Positions 17,628 through 26,848 of a stretch of DNA of 64,000 bases are shown one piece after another. This DNA comes from Methylophaga marina (GTDB lineage: Bacteria; Pseudomonadota; Gammaproteobacteria; Nitrosococcales; Methylophagaceae), in the NCBI RefSeq assembly GCF_030296755.1, contig NZ_AP027741.1, forward strand, positions 1,612,001-1,676,000, in the 5' to 3' direction. The notes beneath the pieces were generated by a model. That model was not told the origin of the DNA, ran no database searches, and was given only the letters and a program-made list of their open reading frames with translations. A program made the translations under genes and the position numbers. How positions within the stretch are numbered: position 1 is the first letter of the stretch; the number at the start of each line of letters is the position of its first letter.

Positions 17628-18043
17628 ATGAGTACGTTAAGAAAAAGCTTAACTGTCATGACCTTGGCCACACTATTGATAAGTGGTGCAGCATTTGCAA
17701 AACAAACCACGGTGAAAGCGGAAGGCACGAAATTTGACCCACTGATTGTTAATGTAGAGCCTGGGGATACGGTGAACTGGACCAATATGGATATTCATAA
17801 TGTGCACTTTATGTTTCAGCCAGATGGGGCAAAAGATTTAAATCTGAGATTGGCCAAAATGTCTCAAGAGAATTTAGTAAAGAAGGTATTTATGTGTACC
17901 AGTGTGATCCGCATATTGGTCTAGGTATGGGGGACGCTGTGGTTGTCGGCCATGCCACAAACTTAGATGACTTAAAAGCAGCAAAATTACACGGTGGATT
18001 AGGCCGAATTGCACATAAAGTCATGAAAGCTGAATCGAAATAG
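17628..18043 (+). pseudogene. pseudoazurin/plastocyanin-like cupredoxin, frameshifted
   Basis: A signal peptide (MTLATLLISGAAFA) is followed by FDPLIVNVEPGDTVNWTNMDIHNVHF with the first copper-ligand His. The frame then drifts and stops at 17924. Another frame continues EGIYVYQCDPHIGLGM, containing the Cys, His and Met ligands, and ends at 18043. One extra base in the G4-C-A4 tract 17826-17834 restores FKSEIGQNVSREFSKEGIY and a 138-residue protein with all four type-1 copper ligands. Such periplasmic blue copper proteins shuttle electrons. AAAAGGAG precedes the ATG, and a terminator follows. Confidence 0.8.
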
Positions 18044-18072
18044 CCTATTTCCCTTCTGAATTTCTCTCTCGT

Positions 18073-18100
18073 AAAAAGGCGCTCGTTTGAGCGCCTTTTT
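18073..18100 (+). terminator. Rho-independent terminator
   Basis: AAAAAGGCGCTC (18073-18084), loop GTTT, GAGCGCCTTTTT (18089-18100): a perfect 12-bp stem ending in T residues, just after the cupredoxin gene. Confidence 0.92.
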
Positions 18101-18198
18101 GTATTTTGAGCGTTTATATTCCTGGCTGAGTAAACTAATTCCTTTTTTTGCTGACTTACACTCACGTCATTAAACACTTAAACGGATTCGGAATTCTG

Positions 18199-18975
18199 AT
18201 GAAAAAAATCTTCATTGGCCTCTTGGTCGCCATTTTTCTCGCAACGATTAGTTTTTATTTTCTCAACAAACAGTCTGATACGGCCAAGCAGGAAAATGTG
18301 TTGTCATACATCGAGCAGCAGGGTGTGACCATCATCGATAAGTTTGACACCCCCTCTGAACTGACTGGCTATGTGGGTACCTATAAAGACGAAGCAATGA
18401 GTATTTATGTCACCCCGGATAAACGCCATGCCGTTATCGGCGATTTAATCGATACAGAGGGTAAAAATCTGGGGGCAGATGCGATTAATCAACTGATAAC
18501 CAAACCGAAAAATGAAAAGTTATGGCAACAAGTAGAAGAAATGGACTGGGTGCAAGATGGTGATAAAAACGCGCCGCGAATTGTGTATACCTTTTCGGAT
18601 CCGTTTTGTCCTTATTGCCATAAATTCCGTGACATGGCTGAACCTTTCATTGCTGAGGGTCAGGTTCAATTTCGTCACATCATTGTAGGGATTCTCCAGA
18701 AAAACAGCTTAGCGGTTGCGGCGACGATTATGGGATCTGACTCACCCGAACAGGCATTTCAGCAACATCGCCAATTGGTTAGACAAGGCGGTATCGCTGT
18801 TGATAATGCGAAGGCTTCAAAAGGTAATGATGCGGTGATGGCAAATAATCAGCTGTTGGAAGAGATGCATACGCATGCCACGCCGACCAGTATATATCGG
18901 GATAAGGACGGTGAGATTCATGTCGTTGAAGGTATGCCAGTGCAGCAGGAGCTTAGTCGGATTTTTGAGGAGTAA
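18199..18975 (+). CDS. dsbG: thiol:disulfide interchange protein DsbG
   Basis: 258 residues. The N-terminal signal/anchor is IFIGLLVAIFLATISFYFL. A dimerisation domain follows, then a thioredoxin fold with the active site CPYC in FSDPFCPYCHKF (about residue 137) and a cis-Pro loop HATPTSIY. CPYC is the DsbG-type motif (DsbC has CGYC). Periplasmic DsbG reduces sulfenylated or misbonded cysteines. ATG 18199 is preferred to a frame start 17 codons upstream, because the signal sequence begins there. The preceding cupredoxin gene is separated by a terminator. Confidence 0.88.
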   Translation: MKKIFIGLLVAIFLATISFYFLNKQSDTAKQENVLSYIEQQGVTIIDKFDTPSELTGYVGTYKDEAMSIYVTPDKRHAVIGDLIDTEGKNLGADAINQLITKPKNEKLWQQVEEMDWVQDGDKNAPRIVYTFSDPFCPYCHKFRDMAEPFIAEGQVQFRHIIVGILQKNSLAVAATIMGSDSPEQAFQQHRQLVRQGGIAVDNAKASKGNDAVMANNQLLEEMHTHATPTSIYRDKDGEIHVVEGMPVQQELSRIFEE

Positions 18976-19020
18976 GGGCTTAAGCGAGATTGAGAAAGAA
19001 GCCATCCATGGCTGGACGTG

Positions 19021-19988
19021 TTAGTTGTGTCGACGTGAAATGGTAATAGACGGATTTTCGCCAAATAACTCCGTGTAGTCGTGAGTAAATTGCCCGGCAT
19101 GGGTAAACCCCCAGTGCTGAGCCACCATGGCGATGGTTTCATCTTCCTGCAAACCTTGTAATAGTCGTCGCCTGACAGCGTTTAATCGGGCCATTCGAAT
19201 AAACTTAACCGGGCTGATATCGAGCACATCTTCAAAACTGTATTGCAGCGTTCGCCGGCTGACATGAGCCAGATCACAGAGCTCTGTAATCGTCACATGT
19301 TTACTTGGGTTCGCATCCAGATAGGCCGTGACTTTTTCAACCACGGCGCGACGTTTACTAAAACTGGGCTTTTCGGTGCTGGGCCCATTTTGTTGAAGCA
19401 CTTCAAGCATAGCCATCATCAGATTGTCCTCTTGGATGCGTCTGCTGATATCACTTTGAGCGGGTGAAATGACGTCGTTCAAAACATGTCTTAATTGATT
19501 AAGTTTGTGTGACTCCCACACTTTAAGGGGGAATTGAGGGCATGGCTATCAAGCTTGATGCCTTGTTTTTCTGCAACCAACTGCAGACTGTCCTGATTCA
19601 CCACTAACCCATAAATATCAAAGTCTTCCGGGGTGATGAGTTCAAATTGGGTATTGCCAGGGCGTATCATCAGTTGATTCTTTTCAACCTGATGGCCGTT
19701 GATTCGGCATGACTTCTCATCGGCTGAAAATCCCATCCATATGGCATTTGGCCAAACATTACATTGCTGACGAATAGCTCGACTGGTGTGTTCACGAAAG
19801 GCATGAACATGCTCAAACATCACCTCTTCAATACGCCCGTAAAACTGACCCATACTGATTTGATCGAATTGTTGCTGCCAGGCTTTTAGGTTATGAGCTT
19901 GTTCATCGGCATCATCTGCCTCCAGTACGCACCAACGCGTAGCGGTTGCGCTCTGTTTCGGTGCAAATTTTATATTTTCCTCTGTCAT
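19021..19988 (-). pseudogene. eutR: AraC-family regulator, EutR-like, frameshifted
   Basis: The N-terminal part (start 19988) reads TRWCVLEADDADEQAHNLKAW, then FYGRIEEVMFEHVHAFREHT and WMGFSADEKSCRINGHQ. The C-terminal AraC domain (VEKVTAYLDANPSKHVTITELCDLAHVSRRTLQYSFEDVL) is in another frame. One extra base in the C5 run (plus-strand G run, 19527-19531) restores SPLKVWESHKL and a 322-residue protein, the expected size for EutR. It is divergent from eutB across 179 bases. EutR-type regulators activate eut genes in response to ethanolamine and cobalamin; whether this one does is inferred from position. As sequenced the DNA-binding half would be lost. Confidence 0.8.
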
Positions 19989-20167
19989 TTGCTCCCCTCG
20001 TTTATTTCGTTATGTCCACATTATGTGAATAAGTTGCTGAATCACAAACTAAAAAACATTTGCCAAATTTCGATAGTCACCCGGTATAAATCTCGCAAGT
20101 TCACATTAGGAAACTTTGTTTACTTAAAGGCAAAATTTATTCCAAGTATTGGGAATTAAAGCAGTTT

Positions 20168-21580
20168 ATGACACAGACATACCGTTACCAATTAGGCACA
20201 AAGACCTATCAGTTCGCTGATTTAGCTGAACTGATGGCCAAAGCCACGCCTGCTCGTTCAGGCGATAGCTTGGCCGGTGTCATGGCTGAAACGGCGGAAC
20301 AACGTGCTGTGGCTCAGTTGCTGTTGGCAGAAGTGCCATTAAAAAATTTCCTTAACGAAGCACTCGTGCCTTATGAAGAAGATGAAGTCACCCGACTGAT
20401 TATCGATGAGCATGATGTGACTGCGTTTGAGCCCATCTCACACATGACCATCGGCGACTTTCGGAATTGGTTGCTTTCGGATAAAGCCAGCAGTGACATG
20501 CTGAGTCAGATAAGGGCTGGTGTGACCCCAGAAATGGCGGCGGCGGTATCAAAAATTATGCGGAATCAGGATTTGATTCTGGTCGCACAAAAATGCCGGG
20601 TGGTGAGTGCATTCAGAAACACGATTGGTTTACCCAAACGATTATCAACACGTCTGCAACCGAATCATCCCACTGATGATGTGAACGGTATTGCGGCTAG
20701 TATTCTGGATGGCCTCCTTTATGGATCTGGTGATGCGGTGATTGGCATCAATCCGGCAACAGACAACGTGGCGCAAGCAACGCGTCTGATGCAATTGATG
20801 GATGAAGTGATTTCTTTATATGAGATTCCTACCCAGTCCTGCGTGTTAACGCATGTCACCAACACGATTGAGTGTATTGAAAACGGTGCGCCAGTGGATT
20901 TGGTATTCCAGTCCATTGGTGGCACGGAAAAAACCAACAGCAGTTTTGGCTTTAATTTAGCCACCCTGGCTGAAGCACAACAAGCAGCATTATCTTTGGA
21001 CCGAGGCACGGTCGGACAAAACGTTATGTATTTTGAAACTGGGCAGGGCAGTGCTTTATCGGCTAATGCTCATCACGGTCTGGATCAACAAACCTGTGAA
21101 GCCAGAGCCTATGCCGTTGCCAGAAAATTTAATCCTTTACTGGTGAATACCGTGGTGGGCTTTATCGGCCCTGAATATCTGTTCGATGGTAAAGAAATTA
21201 CTCGTGCAGGCTTGGAAGATCATTTCTGTGCCAAGTTATTAGGTCTGCCAATGGGCTGTGATGTTTGTTACACCAATCATGCTGAAGCCGATCAAAATGA
21301 TATGGATAATCTGCTGACGCTACTGGCGACAGCAGGATGTTCTTTCGTGATGGGCATTCCCGGTTCAGATGACATTATGCTCAATTATCAGACAACCTCA
21401 TTTCATGATGCTTTGTATGCGCGTCGCGTCTTAGGTTTGGGGGCGGCACCTGAATTTGAAAAATGGCTGGAAAAAATGCAAATCATGACCGATGCCGGTC
21501 ATGCCAAGTTATCAAACCAGTTACCACCAGCCTTTGCCGGCACCTTGAGAGGCTTAGCCACAGGAACGAATGATGGTTAA
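20168..21580 (+). CDS. eutB: ethanolamine ammonia-lyase large subunit
   Basis: 470 residues, full length for EutB. Recognisable blocks include ARSGDSLAGVMAE near the N-terminus, GLPKRLSTRLQPNHPTDD, IGINPATDNV and FQSIGGTEKTNSSFG. MGCDVCYTNHAEADQNDMDNL follows, as part of the substrate and B12 barrel. With EutC it forms the adenosylcobalamin-dependent enzyme that turns ethanolamine into acetaldehyde and ammonia. It overlaps eutC by 11 bases and is divergent from eutR. No microcompartment shell genes are nearby. The ribosome site is weak. Confidence 0.96.
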   Translation: MTQTYRYQLGTKTYQFADLAELMAKATPARSGDSLAGVMAETAEQRAVAQLLLAEVPLKNFLNEALVPYEEDEVTRLIIDEHDVTAFEPISHMTIGDFRNWLLSDKASSDMLSQIRAGVTPEMAAAVSKIMRNQDLILVAQKCRVVSAFRNTIGLPKRLSTRLQPNHPTDDVNGIAASILDGLLYGSGDAVIGINPATDNVAQATRLMQLMDEVISLYEIPTQSCVLTHVTNTIECIENGAPVDLVFQSIGGTEKTNSSFGFNLATLAEAQQAALSLDRGTVGQNVMYFETGQGSALSANAHHGLDQQTCEARAYAVARKFNPLLVNTVVGFIGPEYLFDGKEITRAGLEDHFCAKLLGLPMGCDVCYTNHAEADQNDMDNLLTLLATAGCSFVMGIPGSDDIMLNYQTTSFHDALYARRVLGLGAAPEFEKWLEKMQIMTDAGHAKLSNQLPPAFAGTLRGLATGTNDG

Positions 21581-22438
21581 GGAAGATAGACTCACTCATC
21601 TCAGAGTAAAAAAAGATGACGCTATCGTCACCGATAACCCATGGCGTCGTCTGCGTGAATTCACGGCTGCCCGTATTGGCTTGGGGCGTGCTGGTGTAAG
21701 CACACCGACGCGTGAATCACTTGAATTCCAATTAGCACATGCTCAGGCCCGAGATGCGGTGCATACCGAACTGGACTTTGATGGTTTACAACAAGATCTC
21801 ATGGCCTTAGCGGATAAATACCCGTTGTTAAACCGTGAAGCACCTTTAAAGCTGCATAGTCAGGCAACCGATCGCATGACGTATTTGCAGCGTCCGGATT
21901 GGGGAAGACAGCTGGACGAAGCCAGTCTTGCAGCACTTAAACCACACCAAGCTTCTGAACCTTACGATTTAGCCATTGTGATTGCTGATGGTTTATCAGC
22001 TACGGCGATTAAAGAAAACGCAGCGGTATTTATTGAGACCTTAGCTCAAGCCATGCAAGCCAGTGAACAAGCTTACTCACTCGCACCTATCGTTATGGTG
22101 GAACAAGGCCGTGTCGCCGTGGGGGACGATGTTTGTGAAGCCTTAAACGCCAAGGCCGTTTTAGTGCTGATTGGCGAACGTCCGGGGTTGAGTTCGCCCG
22201 ATAGCTTGGGACTGTACCTGACCTGGGGGCCAAACGTGGCCTGACCGATGACAAACGTAATTGTATTTCCAATGTAAGAAAGGCGGGACTTTCTTATTTT
22301 GCTGCGGCTCAGAAAAGCCTTTATTTGCTGACTGAGGCCCGCAGACTCCAGTGTTCTGGCGTTGCTATCAAGGATCGCTCTACCGATAAGATTATTGATA
22401 GCAACGCCGTTCAAACCAGCTTTTTGCTGGATAAGTAA
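21570..22438 (+). pseudogene. eutC: ethanolamine ammonia-lyase small subunit, frameshifted
   Basis: The N-terminal frame contains DNPWRRLREFTAARIGLGRAG, RDAVHTELDFDGL, YLQRPDWGRQLDE and LIGERPGLSSPDSLGLYLTW, then stops at 22244. The next frame carries RNCISNVRKAGLSYFAAAQ, LLTEARRLQCSGVAIKD and ends at 22438. One missing base in the G5CCA3 tract (22225-22234) explains it; restored length is 289 residues, normal for EutC. The lost part includes C-terminal B12-domain residues, so the sequence as given would not make an active enzyme. A homopolymer indel is the likely cause. Confidence 0.88.
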
Positions 22439-22491
22439 GCCAACCAACAAGGTGGATAGGTATTAATGTTAACTAATAAGAGGATAGAAAG

Positions 22492-23859
22492 ATGGACAAT
22501 GCGCCAACGCTAGAATCCTTGCAGGCAACGCTCGACGCCCAGCAAGCGGTTTTTCAAATGCATCAGTCTATGAATGTCGAAGTGTTCTACTGGTGGTGTA
22601 CCGCCATTATGATCATGATTCATGCTGGTTTCCTGGCCTATGAAATGGGGGCCTCACGTAGTAAAAATGCTTTAGCAGCGGGTATTAAAAATATTCTTGC
22701 TTTAGCGGTCATTATTCCCACGTTTTATTTGTTTGGCTGGTGGATATATAACGCTTTCCCGAATGGCTTTATTCCTATTGAGGCAGCGGGTGCCTTACCT
22801 TGGGCACAAAGTATGGGGCCTGATGTCACCGATATGGGAACCGGTATTTTCTGGGCAGCGTTTGCCATGTTTGGTGCCACCACCGGTTCGATTTTATCCG
22901 GTGCGGTTATCGAACGGATTCGTGTCAGTGCGTTTTTGATTCTGACTGTGTTCTTGGGTAGCGTGGTTTGGATACTGGCTGGTGCCTGGGGTTGGCATCC
23001 AGATGGTTGGTTACTGACTGACTTGGGCTATCATGATGTCGGCGCGTCTGGTGTTGTGCATGCTGTGGCTGGTTTCTTCACTTTGGGTGTACTGATCAAT
23101 TTAGGCCCACGTGTAGGTAAATTTATCAACGGTGTGGCACAGACTATTGCTCCACATAGCTTACCTATGACGTTAATCGGTTTGATGATGATCATCTTCG
23201 GTTTCTTCGGCTTCCTGGGCGGTTGTATCATCTTTAACGGTGGTGAAACAGGTTGGACAACCATTTACGGCAACCCAACTAACTTATCAGCGTTTGCCTT
23301 TAATACATTAATGGGCTTTGCGGGTGGTGTCATTGGTTGTTACATCGCTAGTCGCGACCCATTCTGGACAATGTCTGGCGGTCTGGTGGGTATCATTTCT
23401 GTCGCAGCCGGTTTAGATCTTTATGATCCTGAATTAGCGTTCATTATTGCTGTAGTAACAGGTGTATTAGCGGTTAAATTCGCTAAATTGATCGAAAATT
23501 TCGGTATTGATGATGCGGTAGGTGCTGTTTCAGTTCATGGCTTCACGGGTGTATGGGCAGTATTCTTAGTCGGTGTGTTTGCCGACGGTATGCCTAACGT
23601 GGGTGACTTGCCTGAGATTTCATTAATGGGGCAAACAATTGGTGCCATTGTCATGGCAGCAGTGGGCTTTATTCCAGGTTACGGTATTTCATTGATTCTG
23701 AAAAAAGCCAATGCATTACGCGTACCGAAAGAAGCGGAAGAGCTGGGCTTAGATGAAGTTGAAATCATTGCCAAGCCTTACCCAGAAGTGCATGGTGTCC
23801 CTGCGGTGACATCAAGTGACGTGCCAAATAAATTGGCTAACTCAGAACCAGGAGTGTAA
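22492..23859 (+). CDS. amt: ammonium transporter, Amt family
   Basis: 455 residues with about 11 membrane segments. Conserved features are FLAYEMGASRSKNAL, the first pore His in ASGVVHAVAGFFTLG, DDAVGAVSVHGFTGVWA with the second pore His, and GGLVGIISVAAGLDLY. Amt trimers conduct ammonium/ammonia across the inner membrane. AGAGGAT precedes the ATG. Placed 53 bases after eutC, it may retrieve or import the ammonia released from ethanolamine or methylamines. A short C-terminal tail (EIIAKPYPEVHGVPAVTSSD) extends beyond the core. No glnK follows; instead there is a tiny membrane protein gene 2 bases after the stop. Confidence 0.95.
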   Translation: MDNAPTLESLQATLDAQQAVFQMHQSMNVEVFYWWCTAIMIMIHAGFLAYEMGASRSKNALAAGIKNILALAVIIPTFYLFGWWIYNAFPNGFIPIEAAGALPWAQSMGPDVTDMGTGIFWAAFAMFGATTGSILSGAVIERIRVSAFLILTVFLGSVVWILAGAWGWHPDGWLLTDLGYHDVGASGVVHAVAGFFTLGVLINLGPRVGKFINGVAQTIAPHSLPMTLIGLMMIIFGFFGFLGGCIIFNGGETGWTTIYGNPTNLSAFAFNTLMGFAGGVIGCYIASRDPFWTMSGGLVGIISVAAGLDLYDPELAFIIAVVTGVLAVKFAKLIENFGIDDAVGAVSVHGFTGVWAVFLVGVFADGMPNVGDLPEISLMGQTIGAIVMAAVGFIPGYGISLILKKANALRVPKEAEELGLDEVEIIAKPYPEVHGVPAVTSSDVPNKLANSEPGV

Positions 23860-23861
23860 TT

Positions 23862-24029
23862 ATGGGAACATCAATTAGTTCATGGGAAAACGTAGGGGCT
23901 TATTTTACTTTTGCTGATAATCCACTTGCTCTAGGCCTGTTCACTGTTGGTGCTGCAGCCATCATAGTGGGTTTGATTATCTCGATAGCAAAACATGAAA
24001 ATGAAGCGTTCGAGAAAATTGAAAAATAA
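23862..24029 (+). CDS. small single-pass membrane protein linked to amt
   Basis: 55 residues, MGTSISSWENVGAYFTFADN at the start. A hydrophobic segment follows (ALGLFTVGAAAIIVGLIISI, about residues 24-43), then a charged C-terminal tail (KHENEAFEKIEK). It begins 2 bases after the amt stop, with GGAG inside the end of amt, and is followed by a strong terminator. Translational coupling to amt is therefore likely. I do not recognise the family. A role as an accessory or regulatory subunit of the transporter is inferred only from the tight linkage. Confidence 0.75.
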   Translation: MGTSISSWENVGAYFTFADNPLALGLFTVGAAAIIVGLIISIAKHENEAFEKIEK

Positions 24030-24065
24030 GCCAGGCTTAAACATGACCTAGTCATGTATCAAACA

Positions 24066-24097
24066 ATAACCCCGATCTTGTATCGGGGTTATTTTTT
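24066..24097 (+). terminator. Rho-independent terminator
   Basis: ATAACCCCGAT (24066-24076), loop CTTGT, ATCGGGGTTAT (24082-24092), then TTTTT. The perfect 11-bp stem closes the eutB-eutC-amt-small protein unit. Confidence 0.95.
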
Positions 24098-24599
24098 ATA
24101 AGCAGTAACTTTTTGTGGCATTCAAAGCAGTGTGATCCGACCTCTACCACTGATACCAATGAACTAGCACCCAGACTGAATACCATAATAAAGATTTCAC
24201 TTAATCACATTTTTAACAGTCAATATGGCCATTGTTTCTAGCATGGCTGATTTTGAAATTATTCTTCTCCAAATACCTTTCGATATCAAAAATAAGCGGC
24301 ATTTTGATTCTATTGATCGACTATCCAACATCTGTCTGAAAATAAGAGTGAAGACTGATAATCAATAAATCTAAATGCATATAATTATTATTTGATGGTA
24401 ATATCTACCTTTAAATTAATCCAGCTTTATAAAAAGTGAAAAATTGCACTTTTTATCTGCTTTAAACGACATAGATAGAGAGTACACGATTGTTCTCTTA
24501 TTTTACGGTCAGTCCTCTCATGTGAGTTGAGGACAGGCGTTCATGTCTATCTGCAGCTAAAACTATAATTAGATCAGCCATTTGAGAGTTATCTCCAAT
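24098..24599. other. intergenic region, 502 bases, with two hairpins
   Basis: I see no gene here. Two inverted repeats stand out. ATAAAAAGTG (24429-24438) and CACTTTTTAT (24447-24456) make a perfect 10-bp stem. GTCCTC (24512-24517) and GAGGAC (24529-24534) enclose a smaller CTCA/TGAG stem. The region is AT-rich and should carry the promoter of the DUF3649-PepSY-DUF3325 operon. A Fur box would be expected by function, but I could not find a convincing one. Confidence 0.45.
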
Positions 24600-24881
24600 A
24601 TGCAATTACCTTATCCACTCAGAATTCTGTCATTGGTTCTGGCCGCCACGGTAGGCGGGTATTTACTGACGTCCGCCGTTATCATTTTTTTATCAGCTAT
24701 TGTGCCAATGGAAAAACCACATGCCATCGTGGCCGTGAGCCTTTTTAGTTATGCAATTTATACAGCAGCTGTTATTTGGGTCTTTACTGTTAGAAATAGC
24801 AAGCGCGCTTGGTTAGGTATGTTGATTCCAACAGTCTTGCTCGGTGGTGCAGGGATGCTAATTTCCAAGGTGGCGTCATGA
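24600..24881 (+). CDS. DUF3649 family membrane protein
   Basis: 93 residues with three membrane segments (LRILSLVLAATVGGYLL, IVAVSLFSYAIYTAAVIWVF, LIPTVLLGGAGMLIS). Length, topology and position before a PepSY membrane protein and a DUF3325 protein fit DUF3649. This trio recurs in siderophore-uptake operons, where the PepSY protein reduces ferri-siderophore. ATG 24600 is favoured over an alternative start 6 codons upstream. The stop overlaps the next start as ATGA. Confidence 0.8.
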   Translation: MQLPYPLRILSLVLAATVGGYLLTSAVIIFLSAIVPMEKPHAIVAVSLFSYAIYTAAVIWVFTVRNSKRAWLGMLIPTVLLGGAGMLISKVAS

Positions 24882-26516
24882 GTGAGTTAACGAAGCCAGT
24901 GAAAGAACAGGAATCGTTTCGTCAGGCGATGGGCTGGTTACATACCTGGGGTGGGTTGCTTGCCAGTTGGGCCTTATTCACGATCTTCCTTACGGGCACG
25001 ATTGGTGTGTTTGATGTTGATATCACGAAATGGATGAAACCAGAGGCAGCCGTTGTATCCGATTTTGATCCAACTGCGATGACCGAACAGCAACGTGTTG
25101 ATACGATAAAGAAAGGTCAGGCTTATCTTGAAAAACATGTTCCTGATAGTCATTTCTGGGGGATTGGACTGCCAACGGAAACAGAGCCAGGAATACGTCT
25201 GTTCTGGCGGGATGAGCAGAATGAATTTCAACATGCCTTACTGAGCCTGGAGAATGGTGAACTCATGCCAGCCGCTGAAAATCGCGAAACGGAAGGGGGC
25301 ATCATTTTGTGCATATGCATTATGAGTTTCATGCGGGTATGGCAGGCATCTGGCTGGTCGGCTTTTTTACCATGATCATGCTGGTGGCCTTAATTACCGG
25401 CATCATTATTCATAAACGTATTTTCAAAGATTTTTTCACCTTCAGACAAAAGAAAGGTCAGCGTAGTTGGTTAGATGGACATAATGCCTCCGCTGTTTTA
25501 ACGCTGCCTTTCCAATTGATGATTGCTTACACCGGTTTGGTGGTCTTTTTATCGATTTACATGCCTGCAGGTGTATTAGCTAATTACAGCAATCCACAGG
25601 TATTCTTTTCTGAACTGCTTGATGAGCCCATGCACAGAGCAGAAACAGGCGTGAATGCAGATGTGGTGGATTTATCCATTTTGTTCCAGCGAGCAGAAGT
25701 GATGATGGGTAAACCCGGACGATTTATGAACGTAGAGCACCCGGGAGACAGTAGCGCTGTGACCAAGGTGTTTGGATGGTTTGATGAAAAAGACTATGAA
25801 GGGCAATTATTGAGGGATGAAATTGGCAGTGTTCAGTTTGATGCGACCAATGGTGATGTGATGCATCTGAACCCACCAGGTGAATACGATAAGGGCACGC
25901 CCATGGCATCACAACGTGTGATGCGTATCATGCACTTTGCCAACTTTGGTGGCTACAGCGTTCGCTGGTTATATTTCATTATGGGTATGGCGGGTGCGTT
26001 GATGATGGCAACCGGCGCCATCTTGTTTCTGGTGAAACGGCGTCAGAAATCATTGAATGAGTTTGGCTCGCAAACTGCTCACGTTTATCGGGTAATCGAG
26101 GTACTGAATATCGCTGCTATCAGTGGTCTTGCGGTGGCTTGTATGGCTTATTTCTGGTTGAATCGTTTGATTCCGGTCGATATCGCTGATCGGGCATCCT
26201 GGGAAATAAAAGGCTTTTTTATCTCTGGCTAGCCATGCTGTTTCATGCCGCTTGTCGACCTGGCATGAAAGCCTGGTTTGAACAATGGAGTCTCTTTACC
26301 TTACTGGCATTGTTGTTACCTGTCATGAACCTGCTGACAACCGGACATTGGCTACCATCCTACTGGCTGGCAGGAGACTTGAGCAGTGTCGGCTTTGAAG
26401 TGACCGTATTGGTGTTCGGTTTGATGAGTCTGGGGCTGGTGTTATTTTTACGCCGTAAATTAACTGCACCTGAACGCTACTCTAAGCCCGCAAAACGTTC
26501 GGAGGCGATATCATGA
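24878..26516 (+). pseudogene. PepSY-associated membrane protein (ferrisiderophore reductase-like), two frameshifts
   Basis: Start ATG 24878 overlaps the DUF3649 stop. The N-terminus has GWLHTWGGLLASWALFTIFL, typical of PepSY TM proteins. One break lies in the G5 run at 25295-25299 (restored: EGGHHFVHMHYEFHAG, with the His-rich heme/metal motif) and another in the T6 run at 26215-26220 (restored: FFYLWLAMLFHAACRP). With one base added at each, a 546-residue protein results, with several membrane helices and a periplasmic PepSY region (MNVEHPGDSSAVTKVFG). Relatives such as FpvG reduce iron-siderophore complexes. Both breaks are single-base losses in homopolymers. Confidence 0.8.
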
Positions 26517-26848
26517 GTGTGGCGATGATGATGAGCGTGGCTCTGTGTTATGCCGCGATGAGTGGTTTGAGTCTGGCGATGCCAAGACATTTAATGGATG
26601 TGACTGATAGACGTTTAACTGCTACACAGATACGGGTTTTACGCTGGACAGCAAGTCTTGTGCTGATATTAGCTTATTTACCCATGTGGCAGGTGTGGGG
26701 AGCAGGAACCGGCTTTGTGATTTGGGTATCGATATTGTCTGTGACCAGCGTAGTATTGGTGTTACTGCTGTCTTATTGGCCAAAGTGGGCGGTCAGAATC
26801 GCTTTTCTGATGATGTTATCGGCCAGCGTTTTGTGGTTGATGCAGTAA
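26513..26848 (+). CDS. DUF3325 family membrane protein
   Basis: 111 residues with three membrane segments ([32 protein letters not shown], and a final pair covering [16 protein letters not shown] and [15 protein letters not shown]). It matches DUF3325 in size, MPRHLMD motif and position as last gene of the DUF3649-PepSY-DUF3325 set. The ATG overlaps the PepSY gene stop (ATGA). Role unknown; probably supports the PepSY reductase. Confidence 0.82.
   Translation: MSVAMMMSVALCYAAMSGLSLAMPRHLMDVTDRRLTATQIRVLRWTASLVLILAYLPMWQVWGAGTGFVIWVSILSVTSVVLVLLLSYWPKWAVRIAFLMMLSASVLWLMQ

Noticed and set aside
24360-24420. Fur box upstream of the PepSY operon
   Set aside because: The AT-rich stretch has too few matches to the GATAATGATAATCATTATC consensus.
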